DNA from: Gliomastix tumulicola
Taxonomy: Eukaryota; Ascomycota; Sordariomycetes; Hypocreales; Bionectriaceae
Assembly: GCA_001599755.1 (NCBI GenBank)
Contig: BCHX01000002.1
Location: forward strand, 3,330,330-3,394,329
DNA length: 64,000 bases
Direction of reading: 5' to 3'
Shown: one piece after another, positions 33,747 through 44,200 of the stretch
Layout of the letters: every line of letters begins with the position of its first letter
Position numbering within the stretch: the first letter of the stretch is position 1
The notes under the pieces: generated by a model
The model's database searches: none
What the model was told of the DNA's origin: nothing
The model's input: the letters and a program-made list of their open reading frames with translations, nothing else
Program-made: the position numbers and the translations under genes

Positions 33747-35456
33747 ATGTCTCTCAGCAATTGCAATCCGTCCACCTTCACCGATCCGTCAGCGTTTGGC
33801 GCAGTGATCCTGTCCATCAGCGCCGTGCCCGTGTTCAACCACACCACCCCTGATCCTGTCAACCCCTCCCGGTCTTTCTGCAATGTGACCGTGACGTACG
33901 GCCACCCAGGGACGGACGACAGCATCAACATCGAGACATGGTTCCCGCCCGAGTCCAAGTGGAATGAGCGGTACATGGCCGTCGGCGGCGGCGGCATGGC
34001 CGCTGGACGTATGGATTCCAGCTACAGCGCCATGGCGGACGCTATCGCCAAAGGATTTGTCACGAGTTCGACGGACGCGGGCGTCAGCACGGATCAGATC
34101 AATCCCGAGTCCTGGGTTTTGCTGAGTCCTGGAAATCTCGACCTGCACAAGATCCTGGATTTCGCGACAACCTCTCTCAATGACCAGGTCCGTACCTCAA
34201 CTCGAATACTGACCCTGATGAATGCGGCTCTGACCATGCTGTTCTATCAAACAACTATGTTAGGCTCTCATCAACAAGCAGCTCATCAACGACATGTACG
34301 GGAAGCCCCCGGCCTATTCATACTGGGTCGGGTGCTCCCAAGGCGGGAGACAAGGCATGGAATTGGCCCAGCGATACCCTACCGCCTACGACGGGATCGC
34401 GGCCTCGGCTCCGGCTATCCATCTTGCCTCGATCGCAACAGGCATCTACGTGCCGCAGCAGCACATGAACGTGCTGGGCGAGTACCCGTACCCGTGCGAG
34501 TTCGACGCCATCAGGACAGCGGCCGTCGAGGCCTGCGACAAGCTCGATGGTGTTGTCGACGGCGTCGTAGGTGATGTGGAAGGCTGCCTGACGGCTTTCG
34601 ATCCGTTTGGCCTGGTTGGCGAGTCCATCGACTGTCCACAGGCCGGCGAAGGTGTCCAAGTGCCCATCACACTGGCTGCCGCGAGCGTGGCCAACTCTTC
34701 GTGGACCGACGGCAAGAATTCGGTCGGACAGACCCAGTGGCACGCCTTTTCACCGACAACGGACCTCACGGGGAACTATCTCGGGCAGCTGAGCACGGCC
34801 GCGACCGACTGCTCTGGCGCTGAGGGCTGCGTCGGCTTCCCGCAGCCTCTCGGCTCGGAATGGATGAGGTTCTTCGTGGGCCAGGATCCGGACTTTGATA
34901 TCACCGGTCTCACGATGGATGAGTTCATCTCCATGACTCATGCTACCTCTGTCGAGCTTGCATTCAGCAGTTCGGACGACCCCAATCTGTCAGCATTCCG
35001 GGATGCCGGAGGCAAGCTGGTCGCGTTCCATGGTCTGGTGAGTATCTATGGCTACAGCCCGTTGGCGTTTATTCCATCAGCGAGGGTGACTAGCATGGCA
35101 GCTGACCATTGTGTGATCCATCCTAGGACGACCAACTCATCTCCTACAGAAACACCAGGGCCTACTACGAGGAAGTGACGTCTCTTCTGCCGGACGTGCA
35201 CGACTTCTACCGCCTGTTTGAAGTACCGGGTCTCGCACACTGCCGTGGCGGTACTGGCGGCCAGCCAACGGCCTTGGTAGATCAGCTTCGCGAATGGGTG
35301 GAGGAGGGGACGGCACCGGATACGACCCCGGTGAAGTTCACGGACGCCGAGGGGACTGAATGGAGCCGTATCATGTGCCCCTATCCCCAGACGAGCCGAT
35401 ATCAGAGCGAATGCGGTGATGCAACGAGCGCTGAGTGCTGGTCCTGTGAGGGCTGA
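33747..35456 (+). CDS. Tannase / feruloyl esterase family protein
   Basis: Serine esterase family acting on hydroxycinnamate or gallate esters. Exons 33747-34187, 34264-35037 and 35127-35456, all phase 0, give 514 residues, the family size. The catalytic Ser lies in WVGCSQGGRQG (Ser172 within GCSQG). The partner residues are at the C-terminus: DDQLIS (Asp) and GLAHCRGG (His-Cys). This is the CS-D-HC arrangement, in which a disulphide between the Cys next to Ser and the Cys next to His joins the active site. The start MSLSNCNPSTF shows no signal peptide, although relatives are usually secreted. Either the protein is intracellular or a short signal-peptide exon lies upstream and was missed. Activity is well supported by motif; substrate is not determined. 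Confidence 0.9.
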
Positions 35457-37351
35457 AGGGTATGTAGTATCTTGGAAAGAGGAGGTTGGCAGGACCAAGC
35501 AATATCGGTTTTACGTCGCTCCGATTATTCCTCAATCTTAAGTGTTTAATCTACTCCCTCAGTCTCATCTACGTTATCACCATCTTTGTTTTTATGATAT
35601 TCTTTTCTAAATTAAACCCTCGGATTTATTACCACAGCGTGTGATAAGAATATAGTGATAATTTCGTTATGTGATAGCACGTCGAGGGTGCTTTGTAGGG
35701 CGGATACATCGAGGTGGATATTTCAGTCACGAATTGCTTAAATACAAATTGACAAAAGCATCTCAAATAGGTCTATAGTAATACCATCCACCGACCGTCT
35801 ACGGATGAGGGTGCCTGTTACTCGGCCTCCAAAGGAGCACTATGGTGCTTGGTTCGGTGAAGGGGCACATATGGACGCGAAGCTTTATTGACGGCTTTGC
35901 CTTGTCTTCACGGGATAAAGACTTTTGGGGAGGACCCGGCGTGACGAGAATGACTGTCAGCTCGTTTTCCACGTCGGCGTCGCATGACAAGGGGCTGACG
36001 CCGCCCATAATGATGGCGACGAGGGGTATGATAGTTGTAAGACTACAAGGCTTCAGTAGAGAGGCTAGGAGCATTATGGATGCTAGACTGAATCTTAATG
36101 TGACGAACGGGGTGATCAAAGTGTTTGGGAAGTCCTGGTATGCGCCGGAAGTGAGCTATCTCTCGTCTATCTCGTCGAGCAGAGAGTCGGCAGATAAGGC
36201 TTCCGTCATCCTTCATCCGATCTTGCCGGACCAAGTAGAAGTATTCTGCGAGGCCTTCCTTGGGAGAAGAACATTTCAATATTCCAGGATTGGGAAACCC
36301 ATGGCACGGGTATGAGGCGCAACGTCGTCTGTCGCCGGGACTCAAACGCCTAGGCCCATCGTTTTCATTAGACACTCGAAGGGGTTCCTGGGTGCCGGTA
36401 GCGGTATCCATATATGCTAGGGTACCCTTTAGCCAAGGCATTAAACACGTTCACGACGAACTCTAAGCAAGGTGCTGTCTCTGCTGTGTAAGGAACGGTT
36501 TTTGCCTACGCCTGAGGTATAACTGCCCATGTTCCCCCCGCCAAAGAGGTCCAGTCACGACGGGAACGGAGAGCTTGCCACTGCGACGCCATTCCACCCT
36601 TGAGTGTCTGCTATGAGGCACAGGGTTCATGCTCCGTAGCCAAAGAGCTGTGTTCACTAATACGAATTAGATGCAATACATTTAGCACATTTAGCGCCTA
36701 AGCCCTAGTCATCATTGATGTATGTTATGTATCCTGCTAATATTCTCATTATGACTAAGTAATCTAAGACTATGACTGGCGATTTACCGTCCTTTCACCA
36801 CTCATCTCAATACCGACAGAATGACTCCCAAGGACACCGATGGGGTACGGGTACTTCTCTCTCACCCGAAATAGCCTTCATGCGTCACGGTATACACGTA
36901 CACATCACGCACAGGTAGGCATGCACGATACCACCTGTCACGTATGTCGGGTATACGAGATCTGAGTCAGCACACAAGTCCACAGCACTGCCACGAGAGA
37001 CTTGGGGTCGAAATACACGCGTAATGCATCAAATCTATCCAGAAAGGGTATTGATCTGCTTTGCTGCTGCCCAAAGTGTGGGTCGTGCTACTGAAGAGTG
37101 AAGTGTTTGGTTTCCATTGGCTGCGGGTTTTCGTATGGGATGCTTGACGGCGATCAGCACCCATGGCGGTCCACATCTGACCTCGTATCTTGGGACGGGG
37201 TCCGTCACATGAGTCGTGCCGGCTGGGGGCTCTTTTGTATATATATATATATATATATAACATCTCGGGTCGTCTCTCTCTGTATGAGTTATCAACCTAT
37301 TCTGAATCATCAAAAAAAAAATATATTCGAGATACAGATCAACTAGACACA
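35457..37351. other. Long AT-rich intergenic region
   Basis: About 1.9 kb. There is one open frame on each strand around 35842-36441 (157 and 132 codons), but neither resembles a known protein and they overlap each other. I do not call a gene. The right end holds the TA repeat and leader of the next gene. Confidence 0.5.
37238..37259. repeat. (TA)11 dinucleotide tract, possible promoter element
   Basis: Eleven TA units, about 95 bp before the ATG at 37352. They could supply the TATA function for the secreted-protein gene; the distance is normal for fungi. Confidence 0.8.
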
Positions 37352-37963
37352 ATGTACAACACCGCACTTTCCATCATCGTCACCCTCGCTGGCCTCGCCG
37401 GCGCCGCCCCGACTCCCGAAGCTGCTGCCGCCAGCACCTCCAAAGGCGTCAAATTCCTCATTGCCCAGAGCCGGCGACCCGGAAGCTACCTCAGCGGTGT
37501 GCGCGTCTCCTCCGGCCTTCACATGGCGGTGGCGGATGACACGCCCCTCGTCTTCTGGCAGAACACCACCGGCATAGACGCCAACGTCTTCACCGACATC
37601 CCCGGCGTGTACCCGCTCGGCCTCTTCATCCAGCACCCGGACGAGGAGGATCCCAGCTACCCCGGCGAGCACGTGGTCAGCCTCACCGCCACGGACCCTA
37701 CAGGCGGCATCCAGATCGGAGACCGGCTCTCCGGGCCCCCTACAGTCGACGGCAGGTACATGGTGTGCGACCGCGAGTACGCCTTCACGGGCAACATGAC
37801 CAACTACCGAGTCATCCGTTGGCTGTTCCACTGGGAGACGGTTCCCGAAGGATGCACACCCGTTGACTTCCTGTCCGAGTGTGCCGTCCTTGACGATCTC
37901 CCCGCCGGCTCTGCTTGGGACCACGACGATGCGCAGACGGTCCCGTGTGCAAGCTTTGAGTGA
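37352..37963 (+). CDS. Small secreted protein of unknown function
   Basis: 203 residues, intronless. A signal peptide (MYNTALSIIVTLAGLAGAAPTP) is followed by a Ser/Ala stretch and a mature domain with four cysteines (YMVCDR, PEGCTP, SECAVL, VPCASF), clustered in the C-terminal half, and two N-glycosylation-type sites (NTTG, NMTN). The pattern GVKFLIAQSRRPGSYLSG...LHMAVADD suggests a beta-sandwich-like fold, but no family is recognised. The ATG at 37352 is chosen because the longer open frame before it runs through the TA repeat and is clearly not coding. An extracellular role is inferred. Confidence 0.8.
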   Translation: MYNTALSIIVTLAGLAGAAPTPEAAAASTSKGVKFLIAQSRRPGSYLSGVRVSSGLHMAVADDTPLVFWQNTTGIDANVFTDIPGVYPLGLFIQHPDEEDPSYPGEHVVSLTATDPTGGIQIGDRLSGPPTVDGRYMVCDREYAFTGNMTNYRVIRWLFHWETVPEGCTPVDFLSECAVLDDLPAGSAWDHDDAQTVPCASFE

Positions 37964-38676
37964 GAGCAAACTTGGCTCATCCTGGTGGACCTGTTTTAAT
38001 CCTTTCATGTATTTGGAAGTTTGGATATGAAGGCTATTGTTTTTTCGGCTTTGGAGAGATGTTTCACCAAGCCCTTATTTATTTTTCACTTCATTACTAG
38101 AGTTAGGTGTAAATGGTTGTCCGTTTGAGCTGATCGTTCAGTTCACGCACAAGTTGCTAAATATCTCCGTCTATCATTCAATTGTAGCTGTTCTTTAATT
38201 AGGGCAGCGCACCGGCAATTATCACATATTCCATCTATCTCCGTTATGTCTTGAAGTAATAGTAAAATGAATAGGGTGGGGGAAACTTCCTACTGATAGA
38301 TACATTGTGATCGCACAGCAAGGGGTCAGTGGTGCGTCGTCATCACTGACGGTGAGACTGGCTCCAGGGTGGGCGAGTCGGCTCCGGCTTGTGATCTGCT
38401 CGAGGCAAATCGGGCGCTTAACAGACAGTCCTACCGGGGTCAGCGGCAATATCGATCCAGGCACGCGGTGGAGAGAAAACATGAGACGTCTGCCTCCCAA
38501 ATTGTATGGCTGTGTGTCTCAACAATTTTCTCCACCCCGTGCCAGGGTCGCTCATCCTGCGGCTGACGCTGTGGTTCCACCGTGAAATCTGCAAGCCTCA
38601 GGAGTGGCCTTATTATTCCCGACTTCTCCCTCTTCTTCTACCCCAGAACTTTCCGTTCCTTCATCCCCTTCAGTAA
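37964..38676. other. Intergenic region
   Basis: About 710 bp, AT-rich at first, then mixed. No gene or repeat recognised. Confidence 0.55.
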
Positions 38677-39078
38677 CCGTTTTACGATCGACGGCCCGGC
38701 AAGGATGAGATACGGCTCCTCAGTTTACTGCCTGGCAACCCCGAGGACGGTCTGCGGTACGACATAGAAATTATATCATTCCACAAATCCTTATCGTATA
38801 AGGCTCTCGCGTACGAGTCAGTCATGGACTTAACAGCCAAATTATATAGTGCCTACGTGGGAGGGTCCAGGTCCGTGAATGCGGCGGTCGACTCTTTGAG
38901 AGAGAAGAACATGTGGCCTCGGTGGGTGCTTGATACTATGATGAAGATATGAACTGAGCGAGGCTGACAATAAAACGCGCAGGGCTCGGCTCAGAGATGC
39001 CAATGGCCCCGACTATAACATCAAGAAGTTTGAGGAGCTTGCCAAAGCGCGACAGGTCGAAGCTGCTGCTAATCCGAG
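38677..39078 (+). pseudogene. HET-domain-like N-terminal fragment / possible upstream exons of the HET gene
   Basis: The frame opens after the stop at 38674 and reads KDEIRLLSLLPGNPEDGLRY, then SFHKSLSYKALAYESV, which is the usual beginning of a HET domain (IRLLxLLPG ... FxALSYxWG). It continues from the ATG at 38824 as MDLTAKLYSAYVGG and, after an intron 38922-38982, as RARLRDANGPDYNIKKF...VEAAANP, ending at a GTGAGT donor at 39079. That donor can splice in phase to an acceptor at 39173-39174, joining the complete HET protein (662 residues from 38824). So this is either a real N-terminal extension or the stub of a second HET gene fused by deletion. No HET core motifs after YKALAY are present, which favours a relic. 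Confidence 0.45.
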
Positions 39079-39196
39079 GTGAGTGAGTGAGTGGGAGTCT
39101 GTTCGATCGATCGAACGTGCACAATCTACCAATTCAGACGACAATAAGAGAAAAACTCAGACATGGGGAATTAGGACTTCAGAGTGGTATCGCTAT

Positions 39197-40969
39197 ATGC
39201 CCCTGCAGGCTGGACAGGTCCGTCTCCTCCACCTGAAAGCCACTCCGGACCCCGATACCGTCGAGTTCTCGCTCAGCGTGCAGTCACTCGACGACGACGA
39301 CGTTCAGTTCGAAGCCCTCTCCTACACCTGGGGAGACTGCTCCGATCTCCACGGCGTCTCGTGTCACGGGACGACCATCCAGGTCACGCGCAACCTGCTC
39401 GGCGCCCTCCGCCAGCTCAAGCACCCGGACCGTGACCGCACATTCTGGATCGATGCCGTCTGCATCAACCAGGGGGACGAGGACGAGAAGAGCGTCCAGG
39501 TCGCCATGATGCGCGACATCTACCGCAAGGCGGACGGGGTGGTCATCTGGCTGGGCGAGGTGGCCGACGACACGCCTGCCGCCTGGAAGCTGCTGCACTA
39601 TCTGGACTGGGTCGCGGGGACGACAGCGCCCGGGGACTGGGGGAAGCCGGTGTCTGCGGAGGAGCTGAGGAGCCTCGGCCTGCCCCCCGGCGCCGCGTCG
39701 GAGTGGGAGGCCCTCGAGGCCATCTTCTGGCGGCAGTGGTTCACGAGGGTCTGGATCATCCAGGAGATCTCCCTGGCCCGGAAGGCGAGTGTGCACTGCG
39801 GGCAGCTCAGTATGCCTTGGGAGTGTCTCGCCGGCGCCGTCGGGTATCTGCACAACCGCCAGTTCAACCGGCTCACGGCATGCGAGCTGGACATGACGCC
39901 CGCCTTGTCCCTCTCGTATATTGCGCGGCAGGTCCGCGAAGGCGGGGGCACGCACGACCTGATCTCCCTGCTCGCCGCGTCTCGGCGCTCCATCGCCACG
40001 GACCCCAGAGATCACGTGTACGGTCTTCTTGGTCTGGTCGCAGATCACCAGATGCTGCTGGTGCCCGACTACACACTCCCGGTGGCGGAGACGTACCGCC
40101 AACTCACCTCCATGCTGCTCCGTCAAGGGCTCGACGTGCTCAGTCTCAAGGGCGATGTCCGGTGGAACCGTCAGCAAGGGTTGCCCTCGTGGGTGCCCGA
40201 CTGGTCAAGTTATCAACGCGCCTACGGCCTCATCTTTGGCAGCACGGCCCAGAATGAGAACATGAGAGCATGCGGCGACACCACCGCGAAGCCGCGCTTC
40301 TCGCACGACGGCAAGACGCTCTGGCTCCAAGGCACGGTGGTCGATCAAGTCAAGGACGTGGGTGGCACGTTTATGAGACGCGGGATCGACCATGCGAGGC
40401 TGGTCCCGCGCCTTGTCGGTCCCGAATTGTTGCAGCAGAGCTCACACTGGGTGGTCGCCCGGACCCTCCGCATCTGGGAAAAGATGGCCCGAGACCTCAA
40501 GATATATCCCACGGGGGAGTCTATCGAGAGCGCCTACCACAACACCCTCGTCGCAGGCGTCGACCTTGCGCCAAAGGCCGTCGGCAGCGGTGCAACAATG
40601 TCGGACCTCTACAGCGCCTACTGGTCGCACCATCTCAAGTTCCCTGGCGAGTCTCAGAAGCCGAGTCCATTCACACCAGACGAGGTTCGCAAGAATGCGT
40701 TGCTCTACGAGCATAATGTGTTTGTGGTGGCCTATTGCCGGCGGCTGTTCATCACGAAGAAGGGATATATCGGTCTGGGACCAGACTCGATGAAACCGGG
40801 CGACAACGTCGTGTTGTTCTGCGGGGGACGGACTGCATACATCTTGAGGCCTCGGCAGAATGCAGATCCATCCACCAACGAATTCCTAGGGGAGTCATAT
40901 GTTCGCGGAATGATGGATGGGGCAGGCTTTTCTGGAGACTCTAGATTGCAAGAGTTTGCAATAGAGTAG
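39197..40969 (+). CDS. HET (heterokaryon incompatibility) domain protein
   Basis: 590 residues from the ATG at 39197. The frame is open upstream to about 39083, and spliced upstream exons are possible (see the preceding fragment). HET motifs occur in order: ALSYTWGD (41-47), FWIDAVCINQ (83-92), RDIYRKADGVVIWLG, TRVWIIQEI and DPRDHVYGLLGL. The ~250 residues after the domain contain SWVPDWSS, YCRRLFITKKGYIGLGP and GDNVVLFCGG, the normal C-terminal part of this protein type. By family, HET proteins trigger cell death on non-self recognition after hyphal fusion. The partner is unknown. It lies in a stretch shared with NACHT and ankyrin genes. Confidence 0.92.
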   Translation: MPLQAGQVRLLHLKATPDPDTVEFSLSVQSLDDDDVQFEALSYTWGDCSDLHGVSCHGTTIQVTRNLLGALRQLKHPDRDRTFWIDAVCINQGDEDEKSVQVAMMRDIYRKADGVVIWLGEVADDTPAAWKLLHYLDWVAGTTAPGDWGKPVSAEELRSLGLPPGAASEWEALEAIFWRQWFTRVWIIQEISLARKASVHCGQLSMPWECLAGAVGYLHNRQFNRLTACELDMTPALSLSYIARQVREGGGTHDLISLLAASRRSIATDPRDHVYGLLGLVADHQMLLVPDYTLPVAETYRQLTSMLLRQGLDVLSLKGDVRWNRQQGLPSWVPDWSSYQRAYGLIFGSTAQNENMRACGDTTAKPRFSHDGKTLWLQGTVVDQVKDVGGTFMRRGIDHARLVPRLVGPELLQQSSHWVVARTLRIWEKMARDLKIYPTGESIESAYHNTLVAGVDLAPKAVGSGATMSDLYSAYWSHHLKFPGESQKPSPFTPDEVRKNALLYEHNVFVVAYCRRLFITKKGYIGLGPDSMKPGDNVVLFCGGRTAYILRPRQNADPSTNEFLGESYVRGMMDGAGFSGDSRLQEFAIE

Positions 40970-41223
40970 GTATATTGCAAAGATATCTTTTCTAGGATGT
41001 AGCTGAAATGGTCAGTAGACAATGGATTATGAGATTTGAATTTGAATTTGAATTACATCCGCTATTAAAGTGCCAGTACTTGGATGCCCAACTCCCTTGT
41101 GCTCCTGATCTCCCTCGTAGTGTCAGTCAACTACGACCTAGGCAGCCAAAACATAGTATCGAAACAAGACCCGCCAGCCAGATCACCTACACGCCGAGCA
41201 CAAAACGCGTCTTAACCTAAGTC

Positions 41224-44200
41224 CTAGGCTATTACAGGAGACGCGGCGGGCTTCGAGGGCAGCAACTCCACGATCTGAGCCCTCTGCTTCCGCATAGCCA
41301 AGTCATATGGCAGATCGCCGGAATCCGTCCTGGCATAGGCATCCGCTTTGCTCTCAAGAAGCAGCTCAACAACGCTCAACTTTCCCTTTTCCGCAGCACG
41401 ATGCAGTGGCGTAACCGACCCGTCCGCAAGAGCATTGACATTGGCGCCAGCATCAATGAGTGTCCTCACTATGGCAACAGGTCTTACCGCCACTGCCTCG
41501 TGCAGCGGTGTCCGGCCTCTCCTTGCCACGGCGTTGACGTTGGCACCGTGGTCCAGAAGTGTCTTGGCGGTGCGCACATTGCCCCGGACCGCGGCAAGGT
41601 GCAGCGGCGGGCCGTACTGAGAGCTGGCGTTCGGGCTCGCTCCCCTGCGCAAGAGCTCGATCACCTTCTCGTTCCCCTGGTCGCCCTTCTTGGCGCAGGC
41701 GGCTGTCACTGCTGAATACAGCGGCGTACGGCCACGCCTGTCCACTGCCTCGAGCTCTGCCCCCTTGTCGAGGAGCTGCATCATCGTGGTCCTGCTTCCT
41801 GGTCTCTCTGCGGCGTGATGAAGAGCTGTGAGCCCGTCATTGTCCGCCATTGTGACGCTTGCCCCTGCAGCCATCAGCAGATTTGCTGCGTCCCACCTCT
41901 CCCTGCGGCACGCCACGATCAGGGCGGTCTGGCCGTCTCCGTTCTTATGGTCTACCTTGGGAGAAAGCTCTAGGATAGCTTCGACTGTACCTCCACGATC
42001 TTTCACTCCGTCATGCATCATAGCAAGATGCAGTAAACTTCGGTCGTGAGCGGCGGGCTTGTCGACATTGTCAGTTTTGTTCTCGGCTAGTTCCCTCAGC
42101 GCCTTCGCCCGCCCATACAAAGCCGCCTTGTGAAGGGGAGTGTGACCTAGATGGTCTACTTTCATGGTTTTGGCCAAGATATCATCCTGGTCGTCTAGCT
42201 TGAGGAGCTTGATCAGCTCCAACACGAAGCTCACGTCTCCGCTTTCCGCGGCTCTGTGCATGGGTGTCTGGCCGTCAACGCCTTGGGTGCTCAGGCAGAT
42301 CAGCATGTCCTCCAGTAGCTCCGTAGCCTCAGAGGGCTTTCTGTCTTGAAGGTTATTCCGTGACTTAGAAATGGCCCCGGCGAGAAAGCTGCGAGGGTAA
42401 TGAAGGGCCGTATAGCCCATGAGATCTGTTTGCCGCAGCTCCGCTCCTCGCTCGAGAAGCAGGCCGACAGCTGGGGCGTTTGAGTTAATGATGGCATAGT
42501 GCAGAGGAGTCCAGCCGTACATATCACGCCCTTTGCAGTTGATCCGCTTGCAGGCCTCTTCCATCTTCTCCTCAAGACCGTCCAGATCGTCGTCGGCGTC
42601 CCCACCGATGGAGAGCAAATGCAACTCAGTGGTGTTGTCGCGATGGCTCGAGGGATATGCAGCCCGTCCTGTTGTCTTATTGCCACTGTCACTACTCAGT
42701 CGATCCGTCGTCGCGTGAAGGTTGTGAATCTGCTCCAGATCGCTCAGCTTATCCTTTGTCCACTCTTCGAACTCAGAGAAGAGGACATCGTATTTCTCGC
42801 GCGAGCGATTCCATTCGGGAAAGAGCATTCGTAACTCACCCTCATCCCGATGCAATCTGTGGTGCGTTGCGAAGAAGGTGCTTGCAGTTGCGCCGATTCT
42901 GGTTTTGTGATTGCCCCATCGTCTCACAGTTAGGTTGAGCTTTCTGAGTGTGACGCGGAGATCGTGCCATTTCTGATCACGACGGGCACTCGCAATATCT
43001 CTCTGAAATCTGTCAAAGAAGGTGTCAAAGAGAGCGGCGCCCGGGAACGGCAGCTTGCCAGCCATACTCAAAGGCGTGATGATACCAAGCTGGACTTCCG
43101 TTTCCGTTCCCATGTCTAGTTCGCCAAATGCCTTGGCAAGGCTGGTCAAACCGCGGTCTGAGATGTTCATTGGCCTGCCTCGAGTCCCTTCCCCGCGAAT
43201 TTCTGTCCGGTCCTGGAGAGGGTGTGGGAGTCGCCGGGCTGCCCATGTGATGAAAGAGAAGAGCAGGTCCCTGGCGTACAGGCTTTGCAGCGAGGCGCTT
43301 GACTCTACGGCGAGCATTCGCGCTGAAGACTGTCCCCAGTCTGAGAAGATGGCCTGCTGGCCTCTTCGATAGACTCTGAATTCCTCTGAATCTTTCTCAT
43401 CGGTTGCTGCCGGGGAGGCTCTCTGCGAAGCGCGGCCGACCACTCTCGTCCAATGAAAAGTCTCATGGCCGCCTTCGTCAGTATCGTCCGAATCTGTATC
43501 CCAGTATTGCCCTTCATCATCGTCAGAGTCAGCAGAGGACATAGTATCCTCCGAGCCATCACCCGAATCGGAGATTTCAGAGCTATCGTCCTCCATTTCA
43601 GCATCGGACTCGTCGACGTCGTCATCGTCGTCGTCGTTTTTGTCGTCGTCGCCATCGTCGTCCTCATCGTCGTCACTTTCGTTGCCATCTTTGTCGTCAG
43701 CACTGTCGACGACGACTGACTGATCATCTTCTGAATCAGAGTCATCTTGGTATGCGCATACTTCTAACATCTGTCCCTCGCGCCAGGGTATCCACCACAT
43801 GACGTCTTCTCGCAGCTGTTCTCTTTGATCGTTCCATTCTGGTCCGAACAGCCTCAAGCATTTGGGCATTACAGCGCTCCGTATCCACGCGTCCTTCCGA
43901 GGAACTTCGTCTTTTCTGCCTTCAAGTTCCATGCCACTAACGCTGTACGTCCAGAGGGAAAGAACGGCTTGGAGCACGTCCGCTCTCACTCGCCAATGAG
44001 ATTTCTCAGTGGTCAACTTGACATCGATAGTAGACTCCTCCTCTTGGCTGAGTGAATCGTGCGGCACAATCTCGATCGGCCAAAGCATCAGTTCGAGACT
44101 ACTCTCATCTCTGATGGGAAAGAACTCCTTCATGACCAGCTCAATTGCTTGTGCCAGATTGACAGCCTCTGCACCCACTCGTCCTTGCGACTTGACGAGC

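Noticed and set aside
35842..36441. Overlapping open frames on both strands (157 and 132 codons)
   Set aside because: No domain, signal peptide or splice pattern, and the two overlap. Not enough to call a gene.
39284..40177. 297-codon antisense open frame over the HET gene
   Set aside because: Shadow frame; the HET motifs are all on the plus strand.
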